A stretch of 64,000 nt of DNA, taken from assembly GCA_003971905.1 (NCBI GenBank), contig RSEE01000018.1:434001-498000 (forward strand), read 5' to 3'. The stretch comes from Moniliella sp. 'wahieum'. Its lineage: Eukaryota; Basidiomycota; Moniliellomycetes; Moniliellales; Moniliellaceae. Under the pieces are notes generated by a model, which was not told where the DNA came from, did not search any database, and worked only from the letters and a program-made list of their open reading frames with translations. Numbering within the stretch: position 1 is the first letter of the stretch; each line of letters starts with the position of its first letter. Below are positions 32,965 to 49,812 of this stretch, piece by piece. The translations under genes and the position numbers were made by a program.

Positions 32965-33717
32965 GCCACAAATCGGGGCTGTACGAGAGATACATTCATT
33001 GGACTCGTCCGCTCCCTCATTATTTGGTCTTTCGTGCCTATTTTATGATGGCGATCTGATAGCTGGGTTGCCAGCAAGCCAAGAGAATGATGCGGAGATA
33101 TAGGAACAAGATAAAGCGAGCTCGACTCAGGTGCGCCATCGTCTGGAGAATAAGGCCATGGGAATGGTAATGCATCCAGCACCACCAGGCAGATAGGTTG
33201 GTGAACACTTTGGTCCGGATCTGCTACTAGCGTTTCGCGCCGTGACCCGTGACTGGCAATTGGCCGCAATCAGAGGGCCATTATGGTGGCTGACAGAGCT
33301 AGGGAGCTGATCACGAGCACGGAGAGTGAACGCAGTGTATCGAATGGAAGCGTAGCCAGTCGTGGAGAGAAGACAGGAGGGGACGGGAGCGGAGCACAAA
33401 ATGAAGGCGCAGGGCGCACGCCTAGAGCGCTATCCTAGTACCAACGTGGCACATGGTTTGTCTAGTAAGCCAAGCTACCACCTCTACGTCAAACACTAGC
33501 ACACTGCCATCTTTCGGATAATTCTAAGAAGCCGCGGACAGAGAACATACGCGTAAGCGCCGGACGGGGAGAGGGGCGGAGGTACTGCAGATGATGACAT
33601 CCGATTGTGAGGTACGGAGAGGTAGCAAACGACTTCACTGTCAACATAGAGAAGCTAGACAGGGGGGCAGGGGGAGAATTGATCGAGCAGGCAAGCAAGT
33701 CGGAGAAAGGGCAAGGA
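32965..33717. other. Short convergent intergenic region
   Basis: Between the OS-9 and CHD1 3' ends. Frames here lack domain features. A possible extra OS-9 exon around 33050-33105 ends in NDAEI, but its splice sites are weak. Confidence 0.4.
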
Positions 33718-38913
<5,196 letters not shown>

Positions 38914-39377
38914 GCTGGCAGAGAGCCACGTGGGGTTGCTGCTGCGGAGGGGGGGCGGTGGTGGGGAGGGTGGTGGTGCTGGTGGGGAGACGAGGAGCAG
39001 ATGGCGGTGGTGCGTGGGCTGGGCAAATGCTCGTGTGCTCGCGGACCGGAGAGAGCGGCGGATGGCTGGGACGAGGGGAGCGTGTCGGCGACGCTGTGCG
39101 AAGGGGCGGAATTGGTGGATGCGCAACTGAGCAGTCCAGATGTTCCGGCGCGGCCAGCGGTTCGTTTGACGCCTGACGCCTGAAAGCTTCGCCTGGGCCC
39201 CCTCGCCCCTCGACCCAGCTGCGGCGGCCAGTCGCGCGGGGGCAGTCTCCACCCGCCCGCCGCCCGCGTCCGCTTCCACCGTCGACGCCTCAGCCCACTA
39301 CCGTCCCGCGGCTGCTCTATTGCCCATCCTCTGCCTGCCACCGCTATCCACCCACTGCGTCTCCGTCAAATCGTCAT
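38914..39377. other. Upstream region of CHD1, GC-rich
   Basis: Pyrimidine/purine-skewed, GC-rich DNA upstream of the CHD1 ATG. ORFs on both strands are compositional artefacts. An ACGCCTGACGCCTG direct repeat lies at 39169-39182. Confidence 0.45.
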
Positions 39378-40874
39378 TCATTTCGTCCTCTCGAGCCCCA
39401 GTCCCCCTTCCGCCCGCAGCTGGTCCACGGCTCGCATGCCTAGTCGCCTCCCTGCCAGCGGGGCGAGGTGACTGGGCATGGCAGTTTGCTCCTCGCCAGC
39501 GCGTAACAGTACAAGCGCAACGGAATCAGCATGCAACTTACCAGACAAGGAGCCAGTGCACAGCGACAGGCACAGCTCCGTCACGAGAAAAGGCCATGTC
39601 AAACATCGAATGGCAGATAGGAACGAGAGCCGTCGATGTTGGTAAGACGAACGACTCCAATGTCGAGAGGGTTCCAGACAAACTTGGGTGTGGCCCGAAT
39701 CCAACTGAAAACGGACAGTTAGCCCACGATCCAATAAGCCGGCCCAGTGACGGGACGACGTACCTGTAATGAAGGGAAAAATCAACAAGACGCTCAGTAT
39801 CTAAAACAACAGAAGGCAATGCAACACTCATACGGAGTGGAAAAGCATTCCGTTTCGTCTTGGGGACCACCTCGAGGAGTAAGACGAGCTCATGGAGCAG
39901 TAGCCTCTGAAAAACCGGCCAAGTTGTGATTTTTCCATCGAAGCACAAAGAAGGAAAACGCAGGCCTTGAATCAAGGAGAGCCCAGCAGAAGACGGCCAT
40001 GCACGATCGAGAGAGTAGCATGGAATAGCAAACAATGGCCCAATCGTGGAAATAAATCGAATCGCATGGCACAAACGCAGAGCAGAAAGACAGGTATCAC
40101 GGGGCCGTGTAGGTGACGTTGAACGATATGTCCGTTAAAGGTAGCATCGCCGCAACTGAAGAGATCCGGGGAACAAAGGCAATCTTGGCTACTTGGTCCA
40201 GACGAGGCTCGATGGCTTGGAGTTTGGAAGTAACCGTAGGCAATGGGGGTGGGTGGGCGAGGGTGTGCTGTACCAGCAACGGCAGAGGGAAAATGGTTGT
40301 CGGTGACACGACTCGATGTAGTCGTGACAGATGGGACGATGAGCGCAATAATGCCCACGGTGGGGGAGCGACGGGCGCGACGGCGGGCAGGCCACCGATG
40401 TCGGTGGCAGGGAGAGGGAGGAGAGGAGGGAGATGGAAGCTTGGAGCGAGTGGGAGCCAGGGCGGAGAGAGGAAGGACAGGTGGGGAAGGTTGGAAGCCA
40501 ATCGATCCACAAACAGCAGACGAAAGGAGACGTTCCCCTACGTTTCTTGCCTGTTCATGTTGGGAATGGATGAAGGGAAACGGAAAGACGCGAGCAGCAG
40601 CGCACACCGCACCTGACTGCCCAGGCAAGCAGCAAGCAAGGGAGGAAGGAAGGAAGGCCACCCGCACAGCTGCCGCAGCCCAGCGGTCCCCAGCCGCCCG
40701 CGCGGCAGAGGGGCAGTGATGCCTACCCTCAGAGCACGCCGTTGCTGCGCCCACCGGGGCCACCACTGCCCCCTGCAGCCGCGCGGACGAGCCAGCCACC
40801 ATCGGTTCAAACTGCCCAGATGCATTCCTTCCGCTAATGCTGATTCCGCCAGGGTCACTTGGCAGGGCAGGCAC
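39378..40874 (-). CDS. Possible multi-exon gene, function unknown
   Basis: Two minus-strand segments look coding. The first is a hydrophobic stretch of about 100 codons (40074-39780). It reaches a good splice donor (GTACGT at 39763-39768) and, after a 58-base intron ending TTTTCAG (39708-39714), a segment that in one frame reads IRATPKFVWNPLDIGVVRLT then NIDGSRSYLPFDV. The second is a block further upstream, VAKIAFVPRISSVAAMLPLT (about 40120-40200). The region from 40200 to 40874 is Pro/Ser-rich and may be leader or non-coding. No family was recognised, and frames do not join cleanly, so gene limits are approximate. Confidence 0.35.
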
Positions 40875-41117
40875 TTCCTACCCTCTCTCAGACGCCACGT
40901 GACTCGCTGGCAAGCCAGTTCGTGACAGAGGCAGGTGGTCAAGGCACAAAGGACCAGCTAGCCCCACCTACACCTGTCCCCCAGAGTGTACCTGCCCTGC
41001 TCGGCCGTGTTGAACTATCCCATGTACAAGTCCAGCCCGTTAGTGGGCAATGGGCCATCCAAGAGCTGTGGTGCATTGTCTGATTACTCGTTCTGCCTCC
41101 CAGCCTCAGATAGCGGG

Positions 41118-42900
41118 TCACCGGCATCGTCTGGAACGCCGGTGGCTGCACTGCTTGCACCATCTGCGGCGCCTGCCCTGACCTGCGGCAGAAAAGATGA
41201 AACAGGTTGTTGGTTTGCCGCAATGCGGCCGTGTGCTCGCGCGGGTGGTAGGACGCATGGAGGATCTTTTGGTAAAGTCCACGTTGTCTACATCCACTTG
41301 CGTCACCGGCCCGGACCGGCTGACTTGCCGCGCGGCCCTTGCCGCCCAGCTTCTTGTTCTTGAACGCACTCTTATCCGCCTGCAGCGTCACCCCACTCGC
41401 GGGGGGTCGGCTGGGTTCCTTGTCAAAGATATGGAGGTGTTGTTGTAGGAACCGTAAGGACATGCTTGTCGTAGGGCCCACAGCGCCTCAAACATTGTCA
41501 AAGATGCAGTCGTTCTCATACAGGTCGCACAGCTCGAGCGGATGTGCTCGTGGATTGGAATGGTAGCCACAGGGGCTCTGTCCATGTTGACGTCCCATAC
41601 CTTGAGCGTGAGGTAGTCTCGCGACAACAGATAGCGGCCGTCGTGGGAGAACTTGACATCGGATATACTGCTGATGATCTCGGAAAAGAAGGACTTGGAC
41701 GCTGCATCCCCTTCCTCCTCCTCAAACAGCTTGGCGTGCTGGTCGCACAACGCTGAATCGCGCATGTCGGCCAGCTTGATAGTGCCCTTGGACGAGGAGT
41801 AGACAAAGTGGTTGCAATTGATCGGGTGGAACTCGGCCGCGGTGATCACCTCCGTCAACTCCTCCATATTGACGGGCTTGATGTCGACCATGTTGAACGA
41901 CTGATCGGATATGTTGAGATTCCACAGATTGATCCGCAGGTCATCTGCTGACATGTACGTTTCCGCATCAGAGTTGACCGAGATGGAGTTAACGTGGTAG
42001 GCGTGGGCGTTGGCATAGATCTTGCGCGTACCGCCGCCACAATGGTGTCATGGACATTGATCCGGGGTAAGTGGAGGTGCATCCCACTACCAGGAACTAC
42101 ACTCCCTGGGTCAACAAGTGTGCGGGTAGCGTACGCGCCAGGGGGGACAAAGCCCTGGGATAAGTTGTTCTCTGCCACCACCTGCAGAGACTTTTCAAAC
42201 ACCTTCCAAAGCTTGATTGTCTTGTCTGTCCATCAGAGGTTCACAGCGTTAGCAAGGGGTTAAGCAGGTTGATGGAACATGGGGGAGGCGGGCAAAAAAC
42301 CCACCATTGGTGCTAAGCAAGAAATGGGCTGCGTTCTGCCTCCGGCACCACTTGATCTTGTTGATTCTCTTCGATTTCAAGCGACTTGAGGTAATCGAAT
42401 TCAGGCTCGTGAGACTGGAACTCGGTGTAGAACTTGTACTCGCAGCCCTTCTTCTGTTACTCCCGCAGTGTCAGCGATCAACTCTTGTTTCTCGATCTCA
42501 TCCCCCTCTCGACTGTTCCTCCCTCCTTGGGCAGAGGCTATTCCGGGCAAAAAGCAGACCAAGACGGCAAGCACGTACCGAGTCATTGCGTTCGAATAGG
42601 ACCACACGTCCTCCCTGTCACCAGTAGCAAGGTAGTCGCCAGTGTGGTCAAACTCAACAGCAGAGATGATATCGGCTGGAGCCAGGAGACAAAAAGAAGA
42701 GTCGCATGTTAGTCATTCATGGGAGCTGATATGCCATGCTCTCCTACGCTGCGCTGGTCTCAACCGATGGAAGAGAAGCAGCGTGCAAGGTGGGGAAGGG
42801 AGCAAGTGTGACACAACGCACCCTCAGTGATCTCCTTGACCTCGCCTTTGTCGCCAAAGCATTGGGCAAAGCGCCAGCCAGCATCGGGGTCGCTCGCCAT
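41118..42900 (-). CDS. CDC55: PP2A regulatory subunit B55 (Cdc55), WD40 protein
   Basis: Substrate-targeting subunit of protein phosphatase 2A; in yeasts it controls mitotic exit, the spindle checkpoint and morphogenesis. Start [17 protein letters not shown] at 42900. Intron 1 begins at a GTGCGT donor (about 42819) and ends CTCCAG before [20 protein letters not shown]. Intron 2 (GTACGT, about 42580) precedes [20 protein letters not shown] and [20 protein letters not shown]. Intron 3 (about 42225-42303) follows HFLLSTN and precedes [12 protein letters not shown]. Then come [13 protein letters not shown], a one-base loss near 42020, [60 protein letters not shown] and [12 protein letters not shown]. 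The remainder has frame breaks near 41500 and 41290 and ends with KILHAS..HPRE..NNLFIFSA at about 41165. Residue identity to Cdc55 is very high. Confidence 0.93.
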
Positions 42901-43436
42901 CGTCCCACCTCGAGGTAGTAGCACAGTACTGGCAGGGGGGCGGGAGAGCGGAAGGGGGGGGATTACTTCGGGAGAGGAGGGGGGACAGGGAGGGGGTGGA
43001 AGTGGGTGGCAGTGGCGGTGGCGGTGGTGGCGGGCGGGGGGGGGGTGGTGATGGTGGTGATGGCTGGGCTCTGTCCGCCTGACGCGTGCGTTCGAGCCCA
43101 GGCGCTGGGGCTGGGCTGCGCTAGGCTGGCCGCCTGGCAGACTCGGTCTGGGTTGGGGCAGTGTCGGGGCGCCTCTCCGCCCCTCCGCCCCTCCGCCAAT
43201 CCGCCACACTCTCCTGGCGCGAGGACGGGCCGTGGCGCTCGACACTCGCCCCGCGCTGGCGGCAGCCGCTGGAGGCTGCCCCTGTGCGCTTGGCTCGGGC
43301 CAACCCTACCGTGCGAGCCTCTTTGCTGCTCTGCACGTCGCACGGACCCAAGAATTTCATTTTTGTTGCCCAGTGCCGCCGGGGTGGGCACAGGTGTGCG
43401 AGCCAGCAGTAACTAGTAATAGCAGCCACCGCGTGG
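42901..43436. other. GC- and G-run-rich divergent intergenic region
   Basis: Between the B55 start (minus) and a TATA-driven small ORF (plus). It contains strong G runs on the plus strand (42937-43055, for example GGGCGGGGGGGGGGTGG) with G-quadruplex potential. No gene is seen. Confidence 0.5.
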
Positions 43437-43444
43437 TATAAAAG
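43437..43444 (+). promoter_or_regulatory. TATA box (TATAAAAG)
   Basis: Canonical TATAAAAG, 78 bases upstream of the ATG of the small spliced ORF at 43522, in an otherwise GC-rich promoter. Confidence 0.6.
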
Positions 43445-43521
43445 GTAACCCCCATGCCCGCCCACAAGTCAGTCAGTTGCTCCACCCCCCTCCACCGCTC
43501 GCTCATCACGAGCCCTTCGAC

Positions 43522-43822
43522 ATGTCTTTGTCAGCCTCCGCGACGGGTGCGTACGAGTATCGGCATGCCTCCATCCTATACTACGGTAATATCCAAGACG
43601 ATGTCACGTCCCAGTCGTAAGAAGCTTCAAGGAACTGTCTCATCGTGTTTTTTTCGCCACCTTCATCCCGCGTCAAATAGGTCAGAGAGGCTGATTATTG
43701 GGCGTATCAAGTGTAGGATAATGGTTTACGCAAGACTCTCCGTATTTCGATCTGCGCACCTGGCCTTCCTCTTCTTGGTGACATTGACAACCATTATACA
43801 ATGCCACGAAACCCGGTTTTAG
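43522..43822 (+). CDS. Small spliced ORF, about 80 codons, unknown function
   Basis: ATG 43522 in a good context (TTCGACATGTC) opens MSLSASATGAYEYRHASILY. A GTAAGA donor at 43617 and an AAATAG acceptor at 43680 define a 64-base intron. Splicing joins TC to G and continues SERLIIGRIKCRIMVYARLS, then a hydrophobic stretch AHLAFLFLVTLTTIIQCHE, stop at 43822. Without splicing the ORF ends at 43620. A TATA box lies 78 bases upstream. The predicted C-terminal hydrophobic span suggests a small tail-anchored or membrane protein. No family was recognised, and it could be the 5' part of a larger frame-broken gene. Confidence 0.45.
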
Positions 43823-45163
43823 ATTTTGAAGCAGTGTGTGTGATGGATTCATTTTCCGGAAGGCAAGAGGGAATATTTACACCCGTTTTGCTATACACAT
43901 GTATGCTAGAATGGGGGATCTCCTTCTCATTACCACACTCTCTTTTTGGCATCATATACTGCGTAGCAAACCATATCCCTTCATGCATCGCGTGAAGAAG
44001 AGAGGCATGGACAGGGGTGGGCCGGTATGAAGTGCGTGTCCAGCTTGCTCTCGAAAAAAAGAGAGAAGTGATGGGAGGGGGACGTGCCGGGGCGGCTCAC
44101 ACACAAAGGGGTCAAAAAAGCTAGAACAGGGTCATTACACAGCCGGTGGGTTATTTTGCGTGTGCGTGACCCGTCAAGGTACGGATGAGATCGCTGAGAG
44201 CTAGAACAGGATTGAAACAAGGGTGGGATCTACAGCATAGTAAAGGACAAAGTGCTTGGCCTCTGTTCTGTCAAGCTTCAATCCCGCTGCATAGTGATTG
44301 GCCGCAGCAGGTGAAGGGTTCTCTTAAGGCTAGGCGCAGCAGTTCCGAAGCTTCATACCGTTGCATTATGCATAGTCGCTCCTGACCCTCTGGGGGAAGT
44401 ATATCCGGGCATGTGTAAAAAGTTGCCACGCTGACTCCCCTCACTTGTCTAGCACAGGGTTGGTATGTGCTTCGATGAGATCGCCTCCGAATTGCTATTA
44501 GGCTTGGTGCCCTCTGGATAATCGGCCAACGGGAGCGCCCCAGAACTAAATTGTGTCAAGAACATCAAGCAGTGCCAAACAGAAGGGGCGCTCAAAATCC
44601 ATTATATCCCTTGTTGGTCTGCATGACGCGGAGACGCGTGAGTATATATTCCACACCATCACTAAAAACTGAACACCGGAAATGTGCCTTAATCCTACTT
44701 TGAAGAAGCCTAACGTGAAGGCGGATTTGGAGCTGATCCAATAGGATCCCTGAGTGCTCCCAAATTGCACTCTAACACAACGGCAGTGTACAATTCTACT
44801 ATGGCATGAGAGGTTCTGGCTTGGCAGGGGGGTGCACAGCCTGTAGGTTCTCAATATTCATCGCATCTCGACCGAACGATTAATGAGGACCAGTTTATGC
44901 TTTGGGTAATGCCCTTTCTCCTGTGCAGTCACCTTAATTTCCCCCCTCGCTACTACAGGTACGCCAGCCAGTTGGGCTATAGTAGGAACAGACCACGTTC
45001 CTACTTGTCTACTCTCCTTTACGCTTCAGGTCCTATGGATCCAAGCTGGATGGGAAGCATAGTCAAGAAGCTAAGCCCCGCAACATTGGGCCCGTGGGCA
45101 AGAGATTGTAAGGTTCTGCATCGCGTGCTAGAAGGGTACATTGCATATGTATAACGATCCCTC
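43823..45163. other. Intergenic, nothing recognised
   Basis: A 102-codon minus-strand frame (44854-44546) and plus-strand frames around 44897-45154 lack domain features. No period-7 arrays occur in this stretch. Confidence 0.45.
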
Positions 45164-46825
45164 CTAGTCGGGGAACAAAAGGCAGAGGGAGGCGGAGACA
45201 AAGGGCCCAAGGGCGGCAAAAAAACGAAACGCGCACACAAACGATGAAAACGTCAGGGAATGATGAAAGCGGGAGGAAAGAGGCAGATATGTGATGGGAT
45301 CAGTAGGGTATGGCACGGAGGCTTCAATGTTGGGCATATCCCATGCACGAGGCGCATCGTCGTGGAGGATCGGGTACGATTTGGCAGATTCGGAAGAACG
45401 TGGCGGCAGAGGCGACGGCAGAAGACGGGAGTGGAGGTAAGTGATAAGATCGTACGGGGGGGTAAACATGTGTCTCCATCGCCACTGGACGGGTAGTAGG
45501 GGGGTGGTCCTGTGCATTGGGCGTGGGCGGTTAGAAGGAGGGAGAGATGGGAGTGTGGGGTTCTGTGTCCCCCCGGCGCACTAGGCGTAGGGGTGGATCC
45601 GCGGGGGCTGGAATAGTAGGGCGACGAGTGGGAAGCCCAACGAGAAGGTGGGGGAAGGGTAGGGTAGGGGGAAGCACGGTGAGTCGGGCGCGCATAGTAA
45701 CTGTCTTCCTCACCCAGCGATCCCAAGTGGCCAGAGCCGGACACGGTGCGCATGGGTTGGGTAGATGGGGGGAAGAGTGAAGGTGGGACGCATGCGTTGG
45801 GCCCCCACGGGTGTAGGGTGTGGGTAGGTTTCGGCCATGAGGCGAGAAGGAGGTTGGAGCCAATCCTGGGGGTGCACGGGAGGGATGGGTGGGCCAGTAG
45901 GCAACGGTGAAGCGACCATAGGAGGCTCATGGGTAGACACTGAGGGATGGCTTGAATCTTGGCGGAACTGGAGGGAGAGGAGCCAAGGGGAGAGGCAGGA
46001 ATCAGAGCCGTTCTTTGACCAGATCGTTGCCTTCCCCCGATAATGCGGGATGCCATTACTGTCGACCTCAATACGCGGGGGCACACGAAAGTGCTTTTCG
46101 TTAAGAAACATGGGTGATATACTAAGCGAGAAAAATTCGGGCATGGACGATGGTGCACGCAAACTTGCCGCTGCACACATCCTCTAACGAGTAGTAGGAA
46201 TCAAGTGGTGTGTGGTGCCATCAACCTCAAGTGATGGTCTAAAAATAGTCAGGAGGCGAAGCAGAGTGATAACCGGATACACCTTCTTGCAAAGACCCTT
46301 TTCAACAAAGGGATAGGAATGTTGAGGCTCCCAACCAAGCTGCGCTGTAGGTCCGACTTGCGCCGCTGTGTCGCATCCTTCGAGGTAGTGGCGGGCGAGC
46401 GGGCTTGCATGGCCGCAAGCCTGAATCAAGACTGGTGGAACGGTCACGGGCAGCTTGGAGCTCAAGCTCGCAGGGGTAGGAGCTAGGTCTGAATTAGCTG
46501 TACCCGGGCGTGGGGCTACGTCTTGTGGTATTGAAGCGTGGCAGCCTCGTTAGAGACGCGGCGGTTGATTTGACGGTAAACAAGGAAGTTATGGAGGATG
46601 CGGCTGGGGCTCCAGAGGAGGCCATCGGTCCAGCGCTTGATGCCACTTTGACGCTCGTCAAAAACAAAAATCTGGCCACTGCGAATAAGGCGTTTGCGCT
46701 CGTCCTGCTTGAGACGGCTATACTTTGGGGATGTGGCCCCGCTGAGCAGCCTCGAAGAGGAGGAGAGCGTCCTGGGTGGTGGCGGCATAGCCTTGCCAGC
46801 TGCTCTGGAGGACGGCTTCTGGCAT
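45164..46825 (-). CDS. WOPR-domain transcriptional regulator (Gti1/Pac2, Wor1/Ryp1 family)
   Basis: Fungus-specific DNA-binding regulator; relatives control white-opaque switching, dimorphism, gluconate uptake or pathogenic development. Start MPEAVLQSSWQGYAATTQDA at 46825. The first WOPR half continues LLLFEAAQRGHIPKV, shifts frame at about 46720, then RLKQDERKRLIRSGQIFVFD and ERQSGIKRWTDGLLWSPSRI with LHNFLVYRQI, which is diagnostic. A spacer of about 100 residues follows, then the second half: FVEKGLCKK, a short intron (about 46239-46282), VDGTTHHLI and, after a one-base frame break near 46200, YYSLEDV. The C-terminal part is Ser/Pro/His-rich with changing frames. The most coding-like frame ends near 45164. 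Exact C-terminus and small introns are uncertain. Confidence 0.87.
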
Positions 46826-47889
46826 TGGCGCAGGTGGGGCTAAGGCGGAGGGGGAAGGTGAAGAAAGAGGTGGAGGAGAGATGGAGATGGAGATGGAGAT
46901 GGAAGGGGACGGGGGGAAGAACGACAGCCAGTAGTACATAAAATGTTCTCACGCACGCAGCAACCTCTCAAAAGTCGGAGGTAGATAGTGGCATGGCCTG
47001 TGAATATGTAAGTTGCATGTGAATTGTGACACATGAATGCGGAGGGCAGTGCGTGATGTATAACGCGTGACGGCACCAACACATCATCGATCGGTAGCCA
47101 ACTAGTCAATCAATTATAGCAATCATCAACGTGTTCACGTTCAAGCTGCTCAAAGTTCGCGCTCACCGCCATGCGCCACGCACCACGCTCGTGCAGAAGG
47201 CATCGCAGGCGGCAGCTTGCTTGCCAACAATTGTCAATTTTACTCCGACCTCTGAGATCTGACACATGTTTGCGTTCAGGACCAGAGCATGCGGCAGGCC
47301 ATCGGCGTCGGCCGCCAGACACCGTGCGTAGGCCTTTCGACAAAGGACCGGAGAGTCTGATCGATGATCGATGATCCAAGGATCCAGAACCAGTGGTGCA
47401 CCAAACGCTCAGGCGCTCAGGGCCAGCCTGGGCAGCGGGGAGCCGAGCAAGACAGGCCATCAAAGTTGGCTCACTTTGGAGTGGGGGTGTGTGTGATGGG
47501 CTCCTCACGCGTCACGCGCACGAAACACTACGTTCTAAGTTTACGCTATTTACTAAACCGGTTAAACGTTAAAACGTTAACACTAAGTACGTTAACGTTA
47601 ACCACTGCGATCGTTGGAGCTCTACGGGAACCTCCGGAGCAGACTGGTACCCGCTCAGCTGAAGCGTACGCGCGAAGCACTGGAGCAGCTGGAACACAGC
47701 CAGAGAGGGCAAGAGCATGCTGCAGGTTGCTCTAGGAACAGACTAAATGCAATAAGCGCTTCGGTGGTACGAGCTAGCGTGCGTGCGGTTCCAGTACGCG
47801 CTACGCATTATGCGCGTGCAGGGGTCCCGGGTAGAGAAATGTACGTTTTTGCGCCGCCGCTTGTTGATAGTGTTGAACTTGAACGTTGA

Positions 47890-48040
47890 ACATACGTGCG
47901 CGTGAAGCTTCAAGTGAAGCTTGAGCTTAAAGTTTAAGCCAGCAGTGACTAGTGAAGCTTGAAGCTTGAGCTTGAAGCTTGACTTATTGCGAAGCTTGAA
48001 GTTTGAAGCTCTTGAAGCTTGAAAGCTACAGCGCTAGGCG
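47890..48040. repeat. AAGCTTG / AAGCTTC clustered units
   Basis: Interleaved GAAGCTTGAAGCTTGAGCTTG and TTCAAGTGAAGCTTGAGC units. Strand sense of the spacer base alternates. Confidence 0.85.
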
Positions 48041-48304
48041 CTAGAGGTTAATGTAATCCGTGGACCCTTGTGGACCCCGAGTCGTTTGCCGTTGGGGATT
48101 TGCTCCCACGATGCACGATCCCACGCCCCACCTGCCCCACCATATACTGTGGGCCTGCACCTGCCTGTACCGGTCACTCCTGTTATGATCATCGGCATTT
48201 CGTAACGCAGTCACCTGGAGCGCCTGAGCAGCCCCTCTCCAGCTCAGGTGTGCATGTCACGCATGCCACGCATGACCAACCAACCGCCTCATTAATTCGA
48301 CAAC

Positions 48305-48500
48305 ACTTATTGAATTCAAGCTCAAGCTTTAAGCTCAAGCACTGCTCAAGTTGAGCCTCAAGCTGCTTAGAGCTTAGGTCAAGCTCAAGCTTCAAGGTTC
48401 AACTTGAACTTCAACACGTTCTTCACGCTGCTCAAGCTCTCAAGCTTCAAATCCAGCGATGCATCATGCATCATGCGCATCGTGTGAGCAGCTGAGCAGG
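48305..48500. repeat. CAAGCTT/AAGCTCAAG cluster followed by ATGCATC units
   Basis: Repeated TCAAGCTCAAGCTTTAAGCTCAAGC at 48315-48400, CTCAAGCTTCAA near 48430-48450, then GATGCATCATGCATCATGCG at 48458-48477 (palindrome ATGCAT plus C). Confidence 0.85.
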
Positions 48501-49775
48501 ACTGAGCGCACCGAGCGGCTCAGGCTGAGCTCAGCTCTGGGCTCTGGGCTCCAAATTTCCGACACCCAATCATTAACATCACTACTAGTCAGTACTCAGT
48601 TACTCAGTCCCAATTAAGGCTTGAGTCAAACCCCTGGCCTCCTTCGGCCCTGTTACTTGTTGCGCAAACCCCAAAAAATGCATGCAACAAAAGCACAATA
48701 AAGCTGTGGCAGTTCTGGCCTGCTCTGGCGCTGTTTCCGGTTGCCTGTCACATGCATGTCACATGTCGTGCATCCCGCATGTTTCATGCCAATCACTTAC
48801 ACCCCACGTCACACGTCACCGCATCCAACGTGTGATTTACTGATTATTGGGACTGGCTCCCCAACTAAGCGATATGCCTTTAATGGGCATAGGCATATGT
48901 GTAGCCCCTAGATGCAAGATACTAGATGACCATACAAGCCGGCCCCACCTGTCTTCTCGGAGCTGACGCGCTAACGTGTGTGACACAGCGTTGTCCATCT
49001 TATTTCCGTGTCCACATCCCCGCATCCCGCAATTGCATTAAACACACCATTTACTATTCATCGAATTCATCTCTCAGCCACATGAGACCACAGTGTAGAA
49101 TTCATCTGTTGTGATCTCCCCGGGCCGCAGCGCGTAACGCGTAACCCCTGTGATCTTATGCTTGACTTGAAAGCTGCTTGAGCTCGAGCTTTCTCGAGCT
49201 TTCTCCTTTTTACTGAGCTACAGTTTGAGTTTCCGTCCAGCGTTGTTGCGCTGCGTATACTGTTTCTGCCACTCTTCTCTCCCCTGGGCCCCTACGTGGA
49301 ATCGATAACAACCGTGCCTGGACAAGCTGACAACCCTGGCAGCCTTGGCAGCCTGAGATGTGATCGCATCCCATGTCAAGGTTAAGCGAAACGGCAATCA
49401 AGGACTTTGGATATCAATAGACGATAGGGATTGAATACTGTGGTGAGCGAAATAGTGCTCGTTGTGTTCTCACCCAAATCCGCTCGAGGGGGTGGGTCAA
49501 TATTTTGGGATGCAGTAGAGGGCCTTCTTTTTCAATTGGAAAGCACAGGCTATTAGATCCAAGCACGTGCAGGGAGGTCACCTCTCCCAAGGATACACCC
49601 GTACTAGTGCCTACATACGGATTCCCCAGCCCAGAGACCCCCCCCCACCCGCGCCGCGTGCTGCGCGTTCTAAGAAGTAACATGTAAGCTCTGCAAGCTC
49701 TAAGATCAACAAAAGGTGAACTGATCGATGATCGATCGACGCGGAGCAGCGAAAACGCCACAAACGGTAGGCAGC

Positions 49776-49812
49776 AGCCGGTAGCCGGTAGCCGGTAGCC
49801 GGTAGCCGGTAA
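49776..49812. repeat. (GGTAGCC)5 period-7 array
   Basis: Five units of CCGGTAG, period 7, bordered by CAGCAGC and AAGCGG. Unlike the other arrays, only the central CCGG is palindromic (GCCGGT is not), so it may be a mutated relative of the GGTAACC form. Confidence 0.95.
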
